Source: Heligmosomoides polygyrus polygyrus
Lineage: Eukaryota; Nematoda; Chromadorea; Rhabditida; Heligmosomidae
Direction: 5' to 3'
Assembly (NCBI GenBank): GCA_947396885.1
Contig: OX377205.1
Coordinates: forward strand, 25,221,407-25,285,406
DNA length: 64,000 nucleotides
The notes beneath the pieces are model-generated. The model was not told the origin of the DNA. It did not search any database and saw only the letters and a list, made by a program, of their open reading frames with translations. A program made the position numbers and the translations under genes. Numbering within the stretch: the stretch's first letter is position 1; each line of letters starts with the position of its first letter. This document shows, piece after piece, positions 1 to 10,900 of this stretch.

Positions 1-1975
1 GATCTGGTCGCAACACGATCTTCCGTTACTGAATCCAGCTTGCTCCTCCCGCAGTCGATCATCAATTGCATCTCAAAGCCTTCTTAACAATGCGATGCAG
101 AATACTTTGCCTGGCACTGACAACAGGGTGATACCTCTCCAGTTCCCGCAATCTGATAAGCTCCCTTTCTTCGGCAGTTTGACTACTAAGCTTTTTTTTC
201 AATCCTCTGGCACTTCATGTTGATGCCAGCAGCTATTGAAGAGTGTCGTCAATTGTTCCGCTACCGGTGCGGCTTCAGCTTTTAATATCTCCGCTGCAAT
301 TTCGTCGAGGCCAGGGGCTTTTCCGTTTTAGAGACCTCGTATTGCCGTCTTTGTTTCCTCTACCGTTATGTAGCCGGTATTGACGTTTAGCTCTCTCAGG
401 GCGTTTTCACCATCGAACGTAGGCGTTGCGGATGGCTGGGGCTGATTGTACACTTCACGGAAGTGTTCAATCCATCTTTCGTTTTGTTCAGCTTCGCTGA
501 CCAGTAGTCTGCCACTTTTGTCCTTTATAGGGACGCATGTGTTAAGCCTTGTTCCCGTCAGCTCCGATACAATTCGATACAGTGTTCTGGAATCACCACG
601 ACTAGCCGCTGTTTGTGCCTCCGTTTCCTTCTGAGCGATCCAAGCTTTCTTATCGCGGCGACATGACGCTTTTACCTGTCGATCGAGTTCCAAATAAATT
701 TCGCCCGCTTCCCTTGATGCGCCAGGCGTCTTGGCGCATTCTTTTCTTTGCTTGATTCGTTTCCTCTCATCTATCAGCTTCTAGGTTTCTTCTCGAATCC
801 ATTGCTCCTTTCGCTTGCCTCGTTTGCGTCCGATGGTCGCTTCAGCACTTTCACCTAGCGCGGTCTTGACGGCTTCCCAGTGTTCGTCAATGCTTTCGCA
901 TTTGTCAAGCATACTCAAACGGTTTCGTAGTTCAATGCGGTAGTTTCTCGCGGTTGTATGGTTCTTGAACTTTTCGACGTCATATGGTCGTCTGACAACC
1001 GGCCTTTTTTCAGCTTCAGCTTCAGCTTCAACGAAGCCCTAACAAGATAGGACAGACAGGTCTTTGCCTACATCCGCACCTCTGTACACACGTGCATCGT
1101 TGACCGACGTCCTCCATTTGCGGCTGATGCAGATGTGGTCAATTTCGTTTGCCATCGTGCCGTTTGGCGATCTCCAAGATTTCTTGTGGATGCCTCGGTG
1201 GAGGAAGAATGTATTCGCATATGCATAGATCGTTGAAATCGCGGAATGACACGAGCCTTTCTCCGTTGTTGCTTAGGCGGTCCGACGATGCGAATGCTCC
1301 GACAGATTTTTCCATGCCTTTTCGATCGCCTCCCACTTGCGCGTTAAAGTCGCCTAGAACAAGCTTGAGGTCCCGTCGTGGCATTTCGTCAATGGCATCT
1401 TGTAGCCGTTCATAGAAATCGTCCTTCTCGTCGTCGGTTGCGTCCTCCGTTGGAGCATACGCAACTATATTGTACATATTGCGACTGGTATGCCTCGTCG
1501 AAAGCGCGCAGCGATGATTCTGTCGTTTACTGGCTCCCAACTAACGAGAGAAATTGAAGCTCGTTTGCTAAGGCCGATTCCTACTCCTCTTTCATGCCTC
1601 CTCTCTGGACCAGAGAACAGGATAGTTTTGCCATCACTAATCAAGCGTCCACTTCCAGTCCATCGGACCTCACTGATTCCGAGAATGTCTAGCCCGTAAG
1701 TATCGAATTCCTGGAGGAGTTGGGCGAGACGCTCAGTTTGGTGAAGCGTGCGTATGTTCCAGGTACCAATACGCGTGATGTTCTTCGGAGAGAAAACCGA
1801 GTCCAGTATCAGGTCTCCCGTCACAAAGCTCGGCTTCGATTTTCATTTTTCATCAGTATCCATATAGTCCATCGTTTCTGTAGCATAATGGTTTTTTACG
1901 GGGACGGGTTGCTGGCCCGTCGCCCAACCCTCCTCCTTTTTCATCCGGGTTGGGACCGGCAAAGGCGGAGTTAAT
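1..1975 (-). pseudogene. RTE-clade non-LTR retrotransposon, degenerate, cut by window edge
   Basis: On the minus strand the reading starts near 1824 with an APE-type endonuclease (GTWNIRTL, ISEVRW, then VLGDFNAQ near 1340 and EIDHICI near 1140). A connector follows (DKKAWIAQKETEA, 693-600), then the start of the reverse transcriptase (a degraded APGLDE, then NWRGITLLSV and REEQAGF) down to position 1. The frame breaks between about 1540 and 1465, and stop codons lie near 330, 780 and 1040, so the copy is dead. The leader at 1880-1975 holds two GC-rich hairpins. The catalytic FADD part of the RT lies outside the window. This family differs from the RTE copies at 39912 and 60425. The RTE assignment is firm; the exact subfamily is not. 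Confidence 0.85.
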
Positions 1976-4795
1976 CTACATTGTCACTCGAATAATCTAC
2001 ATTTAACGATTTCAAACGCAAATTTTGTTGAAATCCGGAGTAGAGGTGCCTGTGACTTTGCGCTTCGATATAACTATGCGCATCCCTTTTTGCTATTTGC
2101 GAACAAGCGCAGTCCTTCGTACTGTATCTCTGCCCAAGTATCAAAAACAATCAATTTCACTTGGTGATCGCTTCTAAAGATGGCATTCCAGAGGTCTCAA
2201 CTGCGTCGAGGCGGTGGTGCGGTCTGCTTCCAACATCGTGGACTCTGGAGGACACTTCACGACTCTGTTAAATCTGTGCAGCCATGTGTCAGCAAAAAAG
2301 TTCACTCGTACGTCGACTATGCTCTGCTCCCGATCCTCTGCATAGTGCTGGGAGCACTCTGGATCACAATCAGTTGACAGTAGCATTGTCTAGTAGAGGG
2401 ACATCCTCGTACTTCGAGGCGCTCCATGTACATACAGTCGTGCCTTCCTTCGCGATCGTTTTTGTCTGTGGAGAAGTCATTTCTTCCTTCAGACAACTTC
2501 TTTTACGCTGACTTGTGAAAGATGATGTGAGAGCTGACTGGTGAAAATTAGCAGCCCCAAAGCGAGAAGACCAGAGCCGTGGTGTTACAAATAGATAGGC
2601 AGTGTCCTATTGCTTGTCTGAACTGACAAGGTAAGGATACTAGATGGCCATGAGACTTTGGGATGAGATGCATATCACGAGATGAGGCTTCGGACGCAGA
2701 TTCCCAATAAGTGTCCCATATCTATAATACATGCAACGGACATTTGGAAACGGATTGTAGACCATTTCCACTTTGAGCTATTGCAGCGACCTCATCTAAG
2801 CTGGAAACTGCACTGCTAGCCGTGACGCAGTAAAAGGAAAAGCTTCAAGGAAGAGTTCATAGTTCGAATCCCCGGTAATGCATCCTTTCTGCACCTTCTA
2901 GAAATCATTCGCTGTAATCAACCAATGTTCCCTACGTAAAATCGCTTCGAAAATAGCCGCCAGAATGGAAATCAGATTCATCGAAGCTGTTATACTCTTA
3001 CGACTCCAGAGTTGGAAACGTGTTTTCCCACCAAACGTAGCAAAGTGGTTGCTTAAAGCACTGATCACTTATTTTTTGTTTATTTTGTAGGGCGACTTAC
3101 GGTAGGTATGGGCGAACAATGTGATGGGGCCATGGTCACCGATTTCGCTCAAACTTCACTTGTTGACGTCCATTCTTGGTGCTGATTCTAACTCTTGCTC
3201 AACATTACCTACAGTAACATATGCACCGTAATCGACCAAAACTCTAAAAACGAACAAAAAATATGATGTCCAATGTTAGAATTTTGGTTGATTACTGTAG
3301 GATACTGTAAAAATTGGTGAGTAAGAGTCAGGATCAGTGCCTATCCATGTGAACGTTGAGCGAAATCGATTACCATGGCCCTTTCACCCTTCTTCCCCAT
3401 ACCTACCGTAACTCACCGTAATCAACCGAATGTTTTAGTCGGATCTTGTATAAGTGACGAGCGCCTTAAATAACCTATAGATCGAATAACTTTTTTTTGC
3501 TCAGAAATCTTGAAAGTTCAATAGTACCTATGAACCAGGATTCCTTTTTAGCAACCTTTTTCGTTGCAATTTTGCATAGAAAGTTCCGATTGGTCGTGGC
3601 AGATATTTATGAGGAAGTGCAAAAATCCTGTGTCACCGTGAATAGGCGGTCTGACACAACTCCTTTTCTCGATGCATGTTGCAGATTTGGAGCACATGTT
3701 TTACATAGAATCGCCGATTGAAGCTGCCTCCTGTGATATGTGATGCATACATCACTTTTTAAAGTGCCACTGGTATCCTTTCCTTGTGAGTTGATCCCTG
3801 TTTTGTTTAGCTAGGCGTGCCTTATATCTTTCAGTGCATAGTGCAGTATTTGCAGAAGCTATACATAGGTCCTCTACTGACAATGTGCTCGAGTCAGAGT
3901 GAGATAAGTTTATTTAGGAGTCGGAGAGAGAGCCTAGAAAAGCAGGTCTTGGAGCGCTAGAGTGTGAGCGAGGTTGACGAGAGTCCTGCTAGATCCTCTT
4001 GGACGTTGGCCATTCACCAGCTTGAATGCCTTGAGCTATCTCCACCGCATCTATGTCTTCTGTGAACAGTGAGCTAGATCTCTGAGCTTATAACAGCCAT
4101 TAGGCATTGGTCACACAGTTGTTGATTGTTAGTGTTTCTTTCAACAAAAATAAAGGTCGAGCTAAGAAGCAAAGCTGATGATGATGCACGGGCAAGCAGG
4201 CCGGCAGGCATCATTCATCACGCGGACATATTCAACGATTTTTGCGCAGAATTGTAACTGGCGTTGAAAAAGGTGTTTGTATATCAACATGGAGCACCGT
4301 CTCTCTGGCAGCCTAAGCAGCACTAGAACCCTGGTTGAAAGCAAAGAGAAGAAAGAAGAAGGTGCCAGATGTGCTCATCCTCGTCGACCTGGCACTGCTC
4401 CATTTTGATGACCTGAAGGTTAGAAAAATTTAAATGGCCGAAGAACAAATCATGTGTTGTGAAAAGGCACACTTTCGAGTGTCATATAAAAATGAGCAAG
4501 ACAGACTGAACAAGGAGAAGGAGTTGCTGGTGAAGATGATCCCTCCCTTTTTGCACTTTGTTGATATTTGACAGAAATCAGCATGAGCCAATAACGCGAC
4601 ACAAGTTCTTATAGAGCACGACATTCTCTTCCGAACGACATAACACCAAGCAAAAAAAACTACCACAGAGCAGGTGCTATCGGTAAACATAAATCTTCTC
4701 CTTCGGAACACCCAATTCGATGGTCTAAAAATCAATAAGGACAAGTGAGGAAATAAGATCAACACATATTCTTATAGTACAGAACATTGTCTTCC
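1976..4795. other. Intergenic DNA without recognised gene
   Basis: No reading frame here has recognisable protein motifs. The notable contents are the foldback repeat at 3095-3412 and, at 2826-2880, a stretch ending in a tRNA B-box-like GTTCGAATCCCCGG that may be an old SINE head. The DNA lies downstream of the 3' end of the CAP gene. Confidence 0.5.
3095..3412. repeat. Foldback (inverted-repeat) element
   Basis: The left end reads acttacggtaggtatggg and the right end is its near complement, cccatacctaccgtaact. Pairing continues inward for roughly 150 bases through gggccatggt / accatggccc and the gcaccgtaatcgaccaaaa region. There is no coding content. It looks like a non-autonomous foldback or MITE copy. 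Confidence 0.7.
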
Positions 4796-4798
4796 AAA

Positions 4799-5452
4799 CG
4801 CTATGAAAATCTGGAACATCACGACATCTGTGTTTCGCTAAAGCTGCGCAATCTAGAGGAGTCTTTTTTGGGCAGGGTGAGGACGTGCGACGAAAACAGG
4901 GTCCTTTTCGACAATCGTTTCGCACAGCACAATGCCTGGACAAGAATTAGAGTTCCAAGGAGATACCGAAATAAGTCAACATCCAAAGAAGAACATGTTG
5001 ACCATGGACAATGGCTGGTATAGTCCATTACAAGTTCTTGAAGGATGGAGAGACTATCACAGCGGAGAAGTTCTGTGTCGAAACTGAAGTAATGCACCAG
5101 AAGTTGACTGAAAAACAGCCGGCTTGGGTCAATCGAAAAGGCCGATCCTACTCCATGACAACACGAGTCCGCACATTTCAAAAATTGTTGTCCAGAAACT
5201 TTATGAATTGGGATACGAAACTCTGCCACATTCAGAATACTCACCAGATATGTACCCTACCAAGTATCCTTTTTCAAGCATTTAGATCTTCAATTAAAGG
5301 ATAAAAATAAAGCAACCAAGATGGTGTAGAAAATGCCATCTTATGTTTTATCAAATCTCGCAGCTCTGATTTTTACAAAGATGGAGTGTCTAAGCTATTG
5401 TCGTGATAGGAAACTGCATTAATTGTAATGGTGGTTTCAATTAATAAAATTG
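4799..5452 (+). pseudogene. mariner-type transposase, 3' half, broken
   Basis: Successive frames give a mariner catalytic region. DICVSLKLRN...SFLGRVRTCDEN near 4820-4900 corresponds to the usual FLDRIVTCDEKW block. GIVHYKFLKDGETITAEKFC follows near 5014, then VNRKG, and a C-terminal CINCNGGFN-stop near 5425-5450. Frame changes occur between the blocks, and the segment that would hold the third catalytic aspartate is garbled. No N-terminal helix-turn-helix was found upstream. It is a 5'-truncated, inactive copy. Confidence 0.8.
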
Positions 5453-6387
5453 ATTTTGAGCAAAGTTATGATCTGCAAACGTTTTCAGTCAAAATCGGTC
5501 ATCTCATATGCAACGACATAGCAGTTTGCTGACAATGCTTCTGCTCAAATTTCAAGGACAACGTAACAGCAGTGAGGCTCGCACTGAGGCGCCGGGCGAC
5601 CTATTCGAGGAGTGTTAAACTCGGTCGCATAGACCCGACCGATCTCGACTGGAGGAAAAATCTGAAATCTCAAAAATTTATAATAAACACAATGCTATAT
5701 CACCCTATTTCCGAATATGTGTTATTACATCTACTTTCAAAACCAAATTGCCTATATTATTAGACAGCGAAAACTAGAAAAATAAATGATTTCTGTCAAA
5801 TTAGAAAAGGAGACAGGAGACCAGGAGACAAACGTTACTCGAACTGAGCGTCAAGAAGAGCGAGGACTTAACGACGGACGTCAGCGAACTCGAATCCATC
5901 AGGTTAATGGCACCGAGCGTCTGGGTACGGTTTTCTAGTACGTGAGATCAGCACTAACAACTGTTACCAGTTTGTTGGTTGAAGAGAATTCACGCTTGAC
6001 TGCAACATGGCCCAAATGGTGTTCTTTCACTAACGCGTTCCATGATGTGATCGAAGAACTTCAAGCGAAAGGTCTGGTGAAACGCTGTTTTGCCGGTAGG
6101 CAAGAGGAAGCCGAAGAAGCTCTGATTGGATAGCTTACATTGACTTGAGAGCAATTGGTGACTGCACTGATCTTGTGCTGGATCTCGAAGCATGTGTTCA
6201 TGATTCCCAGGAGTACCTCACAAAGGTGTAGTGCAAACGCTGAAGACGAAAGTCAAATCCAACGGCATCCTCTGATATTGGTTACACGTTTGGTTTGTCA
6301 TAGGTTACAAACATACTTGCAATGAAAAGCGAAGTCCGACTGTTACCGGGAGTTGGCCAAACAAAGCGAATATAGCGGAAATTACAC

Positions 6388-7052
6388 AGATTCTACCGAT
6401 TAGGAAGTTGAAAATCATGACAATGTGAGGTTGAAAGAACTTCAGAGAAGGTAGATGCTCAGCGATTATAGAGGTTATCGATGGAGAGGTTCGCGCTTAC
6501 TCTTGTCCACTAGGAGCTGGACTTCATGAAGCTTGTAGAGTTTGAACAGTGTTTCTTTCTGGCTATTCGATGCACTGACGTGAGACTGACACCGATATCA
6601 CGGGCGATTTTTCTCAGGAGACCCTCGAATTTGGGATTTTTCGCTCTTCGATGATTTTATCGATCTACGGCGTATTGACAGTGCGATTTCTTCCTTATCC
6701 TGGAAGATCACGTTCATGGCCAAATTCGCTACTTTGACGAGTTTCTGTGAGACAGTCGTCCGAGCAAGCTAACGATGTCGCATTAGCGGCTTCCTTGACG
6801 TATGATTTTCCGGTTTTTTGATGTAAGGGTAATCGAAGGTAGTGTGTGCTATGTGCTTAGCATGCCATTCTCTTTTCAAAATCAACTGCACCTTAAATTA
6901 ATCCGAAACACAATTAAGGTCTCGAAATTATATATGGGATACTGCTTCAAAGGTCTTATCTCAAAAAAGGGAACCCGACGCACAGATTCAACCGATTAGG
7001 AAGTTGAAAATCATGATAATGTGAGGTTGAAAAAAACTTCAGAGAAGGTAGA
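6388..7052. repeat. Direct repeat pair about 590 bp apart
   Basis: The segment cacagattc..accgattagg with its downstream aagttgaaaatcatga occurs at 6388-6460 and again at 6978-7052 with only a few differences. Weaker similarity continues past both copies (ggagaggt.cgcg). This suggests a tandem duplication of a transposon-derived segment, after which the first copy lost part of its length. Confidence 0.65.
6500..6770 (-). pseudogene. Tc1/mariner-superfamily transposase N-terminal fragment
   Basis: Translating the minus strand gives a broken match to the paired-like helix-turn-helix of Tc1/IS630-type transposases: a GR..RTVNTP-like stretch near 6690, IDKIIEERKIPNSR, then a degraded KSPVISVSVS.QC block. 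Several stops and frame changes are present. No catalytic domain is visible. Assignment rests on motif order only. Confidence 0.4.
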
Positions 7053-7819
7053 AAGTCTCGATCGGGCGCATATGGATCGCTGTTATCGATTTTTCGACAG
7101 AGGTTATCAGTCGTCATTCAATTTTCATTGATCGCGATAGTCTAGACGTGGAGCCTCTTCGACGTTTTGGCGCTTTAGTAGAACTTTATGGAGAGGTCCG
7201 CGACCGACTTTAGATGAACCTTGGCAATTTTTATGCTGCCGCTATTGTACTTGAAGTTCTACTGGCAAATGTGGCCGTTCCCATGGAAAGACGTAGGAAT
7301 CACATTCGATTTTTGTGTGCAGCCAAGATTTTTTCTATGCCCCGATTAGCGAACCACGTCAATTGTCGTACGAGCTGCAGGCTCTGTTCTTCCCTTGAGA
7401 TTCACGCTTATATGATACGGCAGAGCCCTATATGTAGCTGAGTTTTTTTGTAGACGACCGACGCTCAGGTTTCGCATAGTAGCTGAGTATCTTCCGAAAA
7501 AATGCTGCTTTTCAATGTTTGATGCTGCGACATCGAGACAATAAGGGTTGCCCCGGTTGATGAGATAAGGACGGTATATACATCATGTGCTCCAAATGTC
7601 CAGTGCTGGATTTTAAAACAAATTCAGAACGCTTCCAGCGACTCACTCTTTGAGGTGTCCCTTGGTGAATGGAGCTGCCCACATCTCTCCGTGACTACAA
7701 CCGTGGGTTTTAAATAAAAATATGTGCTCACGAAATGGAGGAATAAGCAACACCTCTTTGATTGGCCAATTCCTATTCGACGGTAAAATCAAGTATGTAG
7801 TGCACATTTCAATGCTTCA

Positions 7820-7825
7820 TTTATT
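7820..7825 (-). terminator. Polyadenylation signal AATAAA of the CAP gene
   Basis: The minus strand carries AATAAA 36 bases past the stop codon at 7861-7863, an ordinary nematode spacing for a 3' end signal. Confidence 0.7.
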
Positions 7826-7860
7826 GAGCAGACGAGCAAAGGTCTCTGCCTAAATCGTTT

Positions 7861-7972
7861 TCAAGTCAGAGAGCGAATAGGAGGTGTGCAGAGGCTCCCG
7901 CTTATGCAGGATGATATGCAGTCTCCACATGGGGCGCCCACCTTGTAGATGTATTGGTCAACGATGTTGCCG
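7861..7972 (-). CDS. CAP gene exon 18 (C-terminus, stop)
   Basis: After acceptor TTTTGCAG the exon reads GNIVDQYIYKVGAPCGDC and then a short Cys-containing tail ending ..PPIRSLT-stop. The GN...YKVGAPC block is the typical end of an ASP CAP domain. The leading base completes the split Arg codon of exon 17. Confidence 0.9.
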
Positions 7973-10900
7973 CTGCAAAATAAATCAGCACAATTAGTCC
8001 AATAAGAAACGTAAAAATAGAGAAGAGAGAGGACCAATTATTACCGATGCTCCAGGATCGGAAACACCAGCTTTGAAATGAGCCCTTACTCACAACTGAA
8101 ACAAAAGTGAAAAATAGTACCGTGGTGCGTAACGGCATACTACAACAGTGTTGCTGCCACAGCGTTGCACTCCACATCCAAGTCTATAAGTGGTTGCCCA
8201 TGCCATCTAAAAGCGATAATTTTTCCATAGCTCCATTATTCCACTCATATAGGTTGCTCAACTCTAGAAAAGTACGACAAATTACGAATTTACTTTCTGA
8301 GTGGCTTTATTCGATACCATATATGGTGCGGATTGTCGGAGATTTAACTTTGTTTATCGAAGTCTTCCCCGCTTGTTGCCCAATTCCGCATCTTTGCTGC
8401 AACTGGTGAGGATGGAAGAAATCTTGCATGTTTTTCTTGTGGTCTATTTGCACTTTGTTTCAAAAAAAAAGGCAGTAAAATATCAGCACATTAGTAGGCG
8501 AATGGGAGACCAAGTTTGCATCACAATGTTTGCGTATAGTCGTCCTAGCCTTTCTAATCAAGCTGTTCTACCTTTAAATGCCTTTTCCTAGATCACTTTT
8601 AAAAATTTACTTTTGAAAAGTAAGCTACAACTGCAATGTCGCGACCGCGATCGCTCCTCGGCCGTGTCCGGCCCGGGCGCGCCGTTTCCCGCGGTAGCTT
8701 GCCGATGAGGCGCCATCGATCGGCCTGGGAGCATGGGAAAGTTGGTGACGTAGCACCATCGATCGGCGCGCGGCCGCATTCGACGTCCCGTGCTCCCGCG
8801 ACGAGGTCTACCGACCTCTCGCTCCAGTTCCGGATGGAGGCCGTGGGGCCTCGCCCCTGCTACTCACTACGTCCGCTACGGTAAGGAGCGCCAGGGGAGA
8901 GCCGCGGGGTCTGGTGAGCACTACGCTCACCCCCGCGGTTTCAGGAGTCCACTCACTACGGCATGGAGGACGCCTATTCTATTGTCTATCCTGTTCGCAA
9001 TGGTTGTTGGATGTCCTGCTGATGGCGAAGCGAAATAAACCTTATGGAGTACCAGGTGCGCCTTCGGAGGAATAGGGTGAGTCCCTTGCTATCATGGCTG
9101 TTAGTTATATATGTGTACATATTGTGTCACTACGCGGGGTTCTCCTCTGGGACTGGTTTTCTCCTTCTGGCGCCTGGAAGCCCATACGAGCCGGTGGTGA
9201 GAGGCTCAGGGAAAGGGCCAGCCGGCGGCTGGAGCTAGACCAATACGTGTATGGCAATACGTTACGGCAGGTCTATACGTGGGAGTCCCGTGGGGTTAGG
9301 TAAGAACTGGGAACCCTTCGGTGCCCGTGGAGCGTCACGGAGCCGCAAAAGCAAACCGATGGACGCCTCAGCCTGCGGGGTCACCGATCGCAACATGCAA
9401 ATGAGTATTATAAGTATGTTTTTCACGAACCTGGGTCCATCTAATTGGTGCTAGCGGTTTGGTTTGAAGGGTGTTAGTGAATCTCATCTGATGGTTAACA
9501 CCATTGACCGCGATCTCGTCCCACCATGATTGCGAGGCCTTCAATTAGGGCATCTTTAAGTCGCTGATGTTAGGCCTTTGCTATACCACCGCTCACCCCA
9601 AGCGACGCCTAGTGACATGCTCCCATATGAATCGCATCGCGCCGCCAAATCGATATGGGAACATATCATTAGGCATCGATCGGGGTGAGCGATGGTATAA
9701 CATAGGCCTTAAACAAGAAAAGGAGCCATACCGAAATCACAGCGTCATAGTACGGTATTGTGTTAGACGGGATGATCTTCACATTTTCACCATTATCAGG
9801 GCGGGTGGCCACGGTTGATCCATTTGCATCCGTTGGGCACCGGTCTGCGTAATTCTGAGCTAGCATTTCGAGACCACGGTCGTATTTCTAAAAATTCCAA
9901 TTTTAACTTAGCAGCAGGTGCGGATTTCACCTTAAAGGAGAAAAGATAGATCAAATTTTTAACTAGCTGCAGGTGCGCGTTTCGCTTTAAAGGAGGTTAA
10001 AGGAGGGAAAATAGACAGTTGATTATATTTTGTCGTAAAAATTCTACAAACCCACCATATTTTTAGTATCAGCATCTGATATTTTTTTTTCGAGGTCAAA
10101 GTAAAGACCGTGCCCATGCGCTTGAAAATCCATTTTTTGCATCAACGTTAATGGGAACCCTAGGCAGTCCTAGTCGAAGGGAATGAAAAAACTTTATATA
10201 GATTGCACTGACAGCTGGAAGTGGCGGGAATGCATCCCAGATAATCAAGTGAACCAGACAGTTTTTACTAAATTGGACTTATCAGTCCAGGATTAAGAAC
10301 ATTTAGACCGAGGTTTTCTCCACATTTGGTGGTGTGCCCGAAGGTGAATTGCTAAGCAATTTATCCGTGTACAGCAAAACCCCGTTGTTGGTTTTGCTAT
10401 ACACATATAAATTGCTTAGCTCGGTTACCAGTCTGGAAGTCAAGCGCAAAATGTTCGCCGACGAAATCAAGATAATAAGGAGTATCTAGGAGTATAAGGA
10501 GTAGTAGCAATTTATTATATCAGTTGCTGAGCAGAGAAATGGGAACTGCCTCTTGCAGAGGAAAAAGCCCATTTTCTTCTTGCGACTTGATTAAGAAGCA
10601 ATCTCGACTTCCCTACTTATGCTATCAGCAGGTCAGGTTTTAGCCAGAGTTGAAGAAGCTCGGGATCTCGGTTTCACAATTACGAGAAATCTTTCCTTCA
10701 GCAAACACTGTGGGCTTCTAGTGAGAAAAGCAAGTCACCATTTATAAATTAATCCGATTCTTGAAGTCAAATATTCCGGAAGCTTACACCCGTGCATACA
10801 ATACCTATGTGAGGTCAATCTTAGAGTTGGGAACAACGGTCATTTATCCAACCAGAAAGAAAGATATCGATCTTCTTGAAGCCATTCAGAACAGCTTCAC

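Larger units (their letters stand above)
5460..7800. other. Intergenic DNA with a local duplication and transposase scraps
   Basis: No intact gene is visible. A direct repeat (6388-6460 and 6978-7052) and a helix-turn-helix transposase fragment (6500-6770) lie here. This stretch is just downstream of the CAP gene polyadenylation signal at 7820. Confidence 0.45.

Noticed and set aside
1010..1032. gcttca hexamer run as a regulatory repeat
   Set aside because: It lies within a dead RTE reading frame and is a short slippage product.
8636..9450. GC-rich island as ribosomal RNA
   Set aside because: No conserved rRNA segments are recognisable, and it contains short repeats not expected in rRNA.
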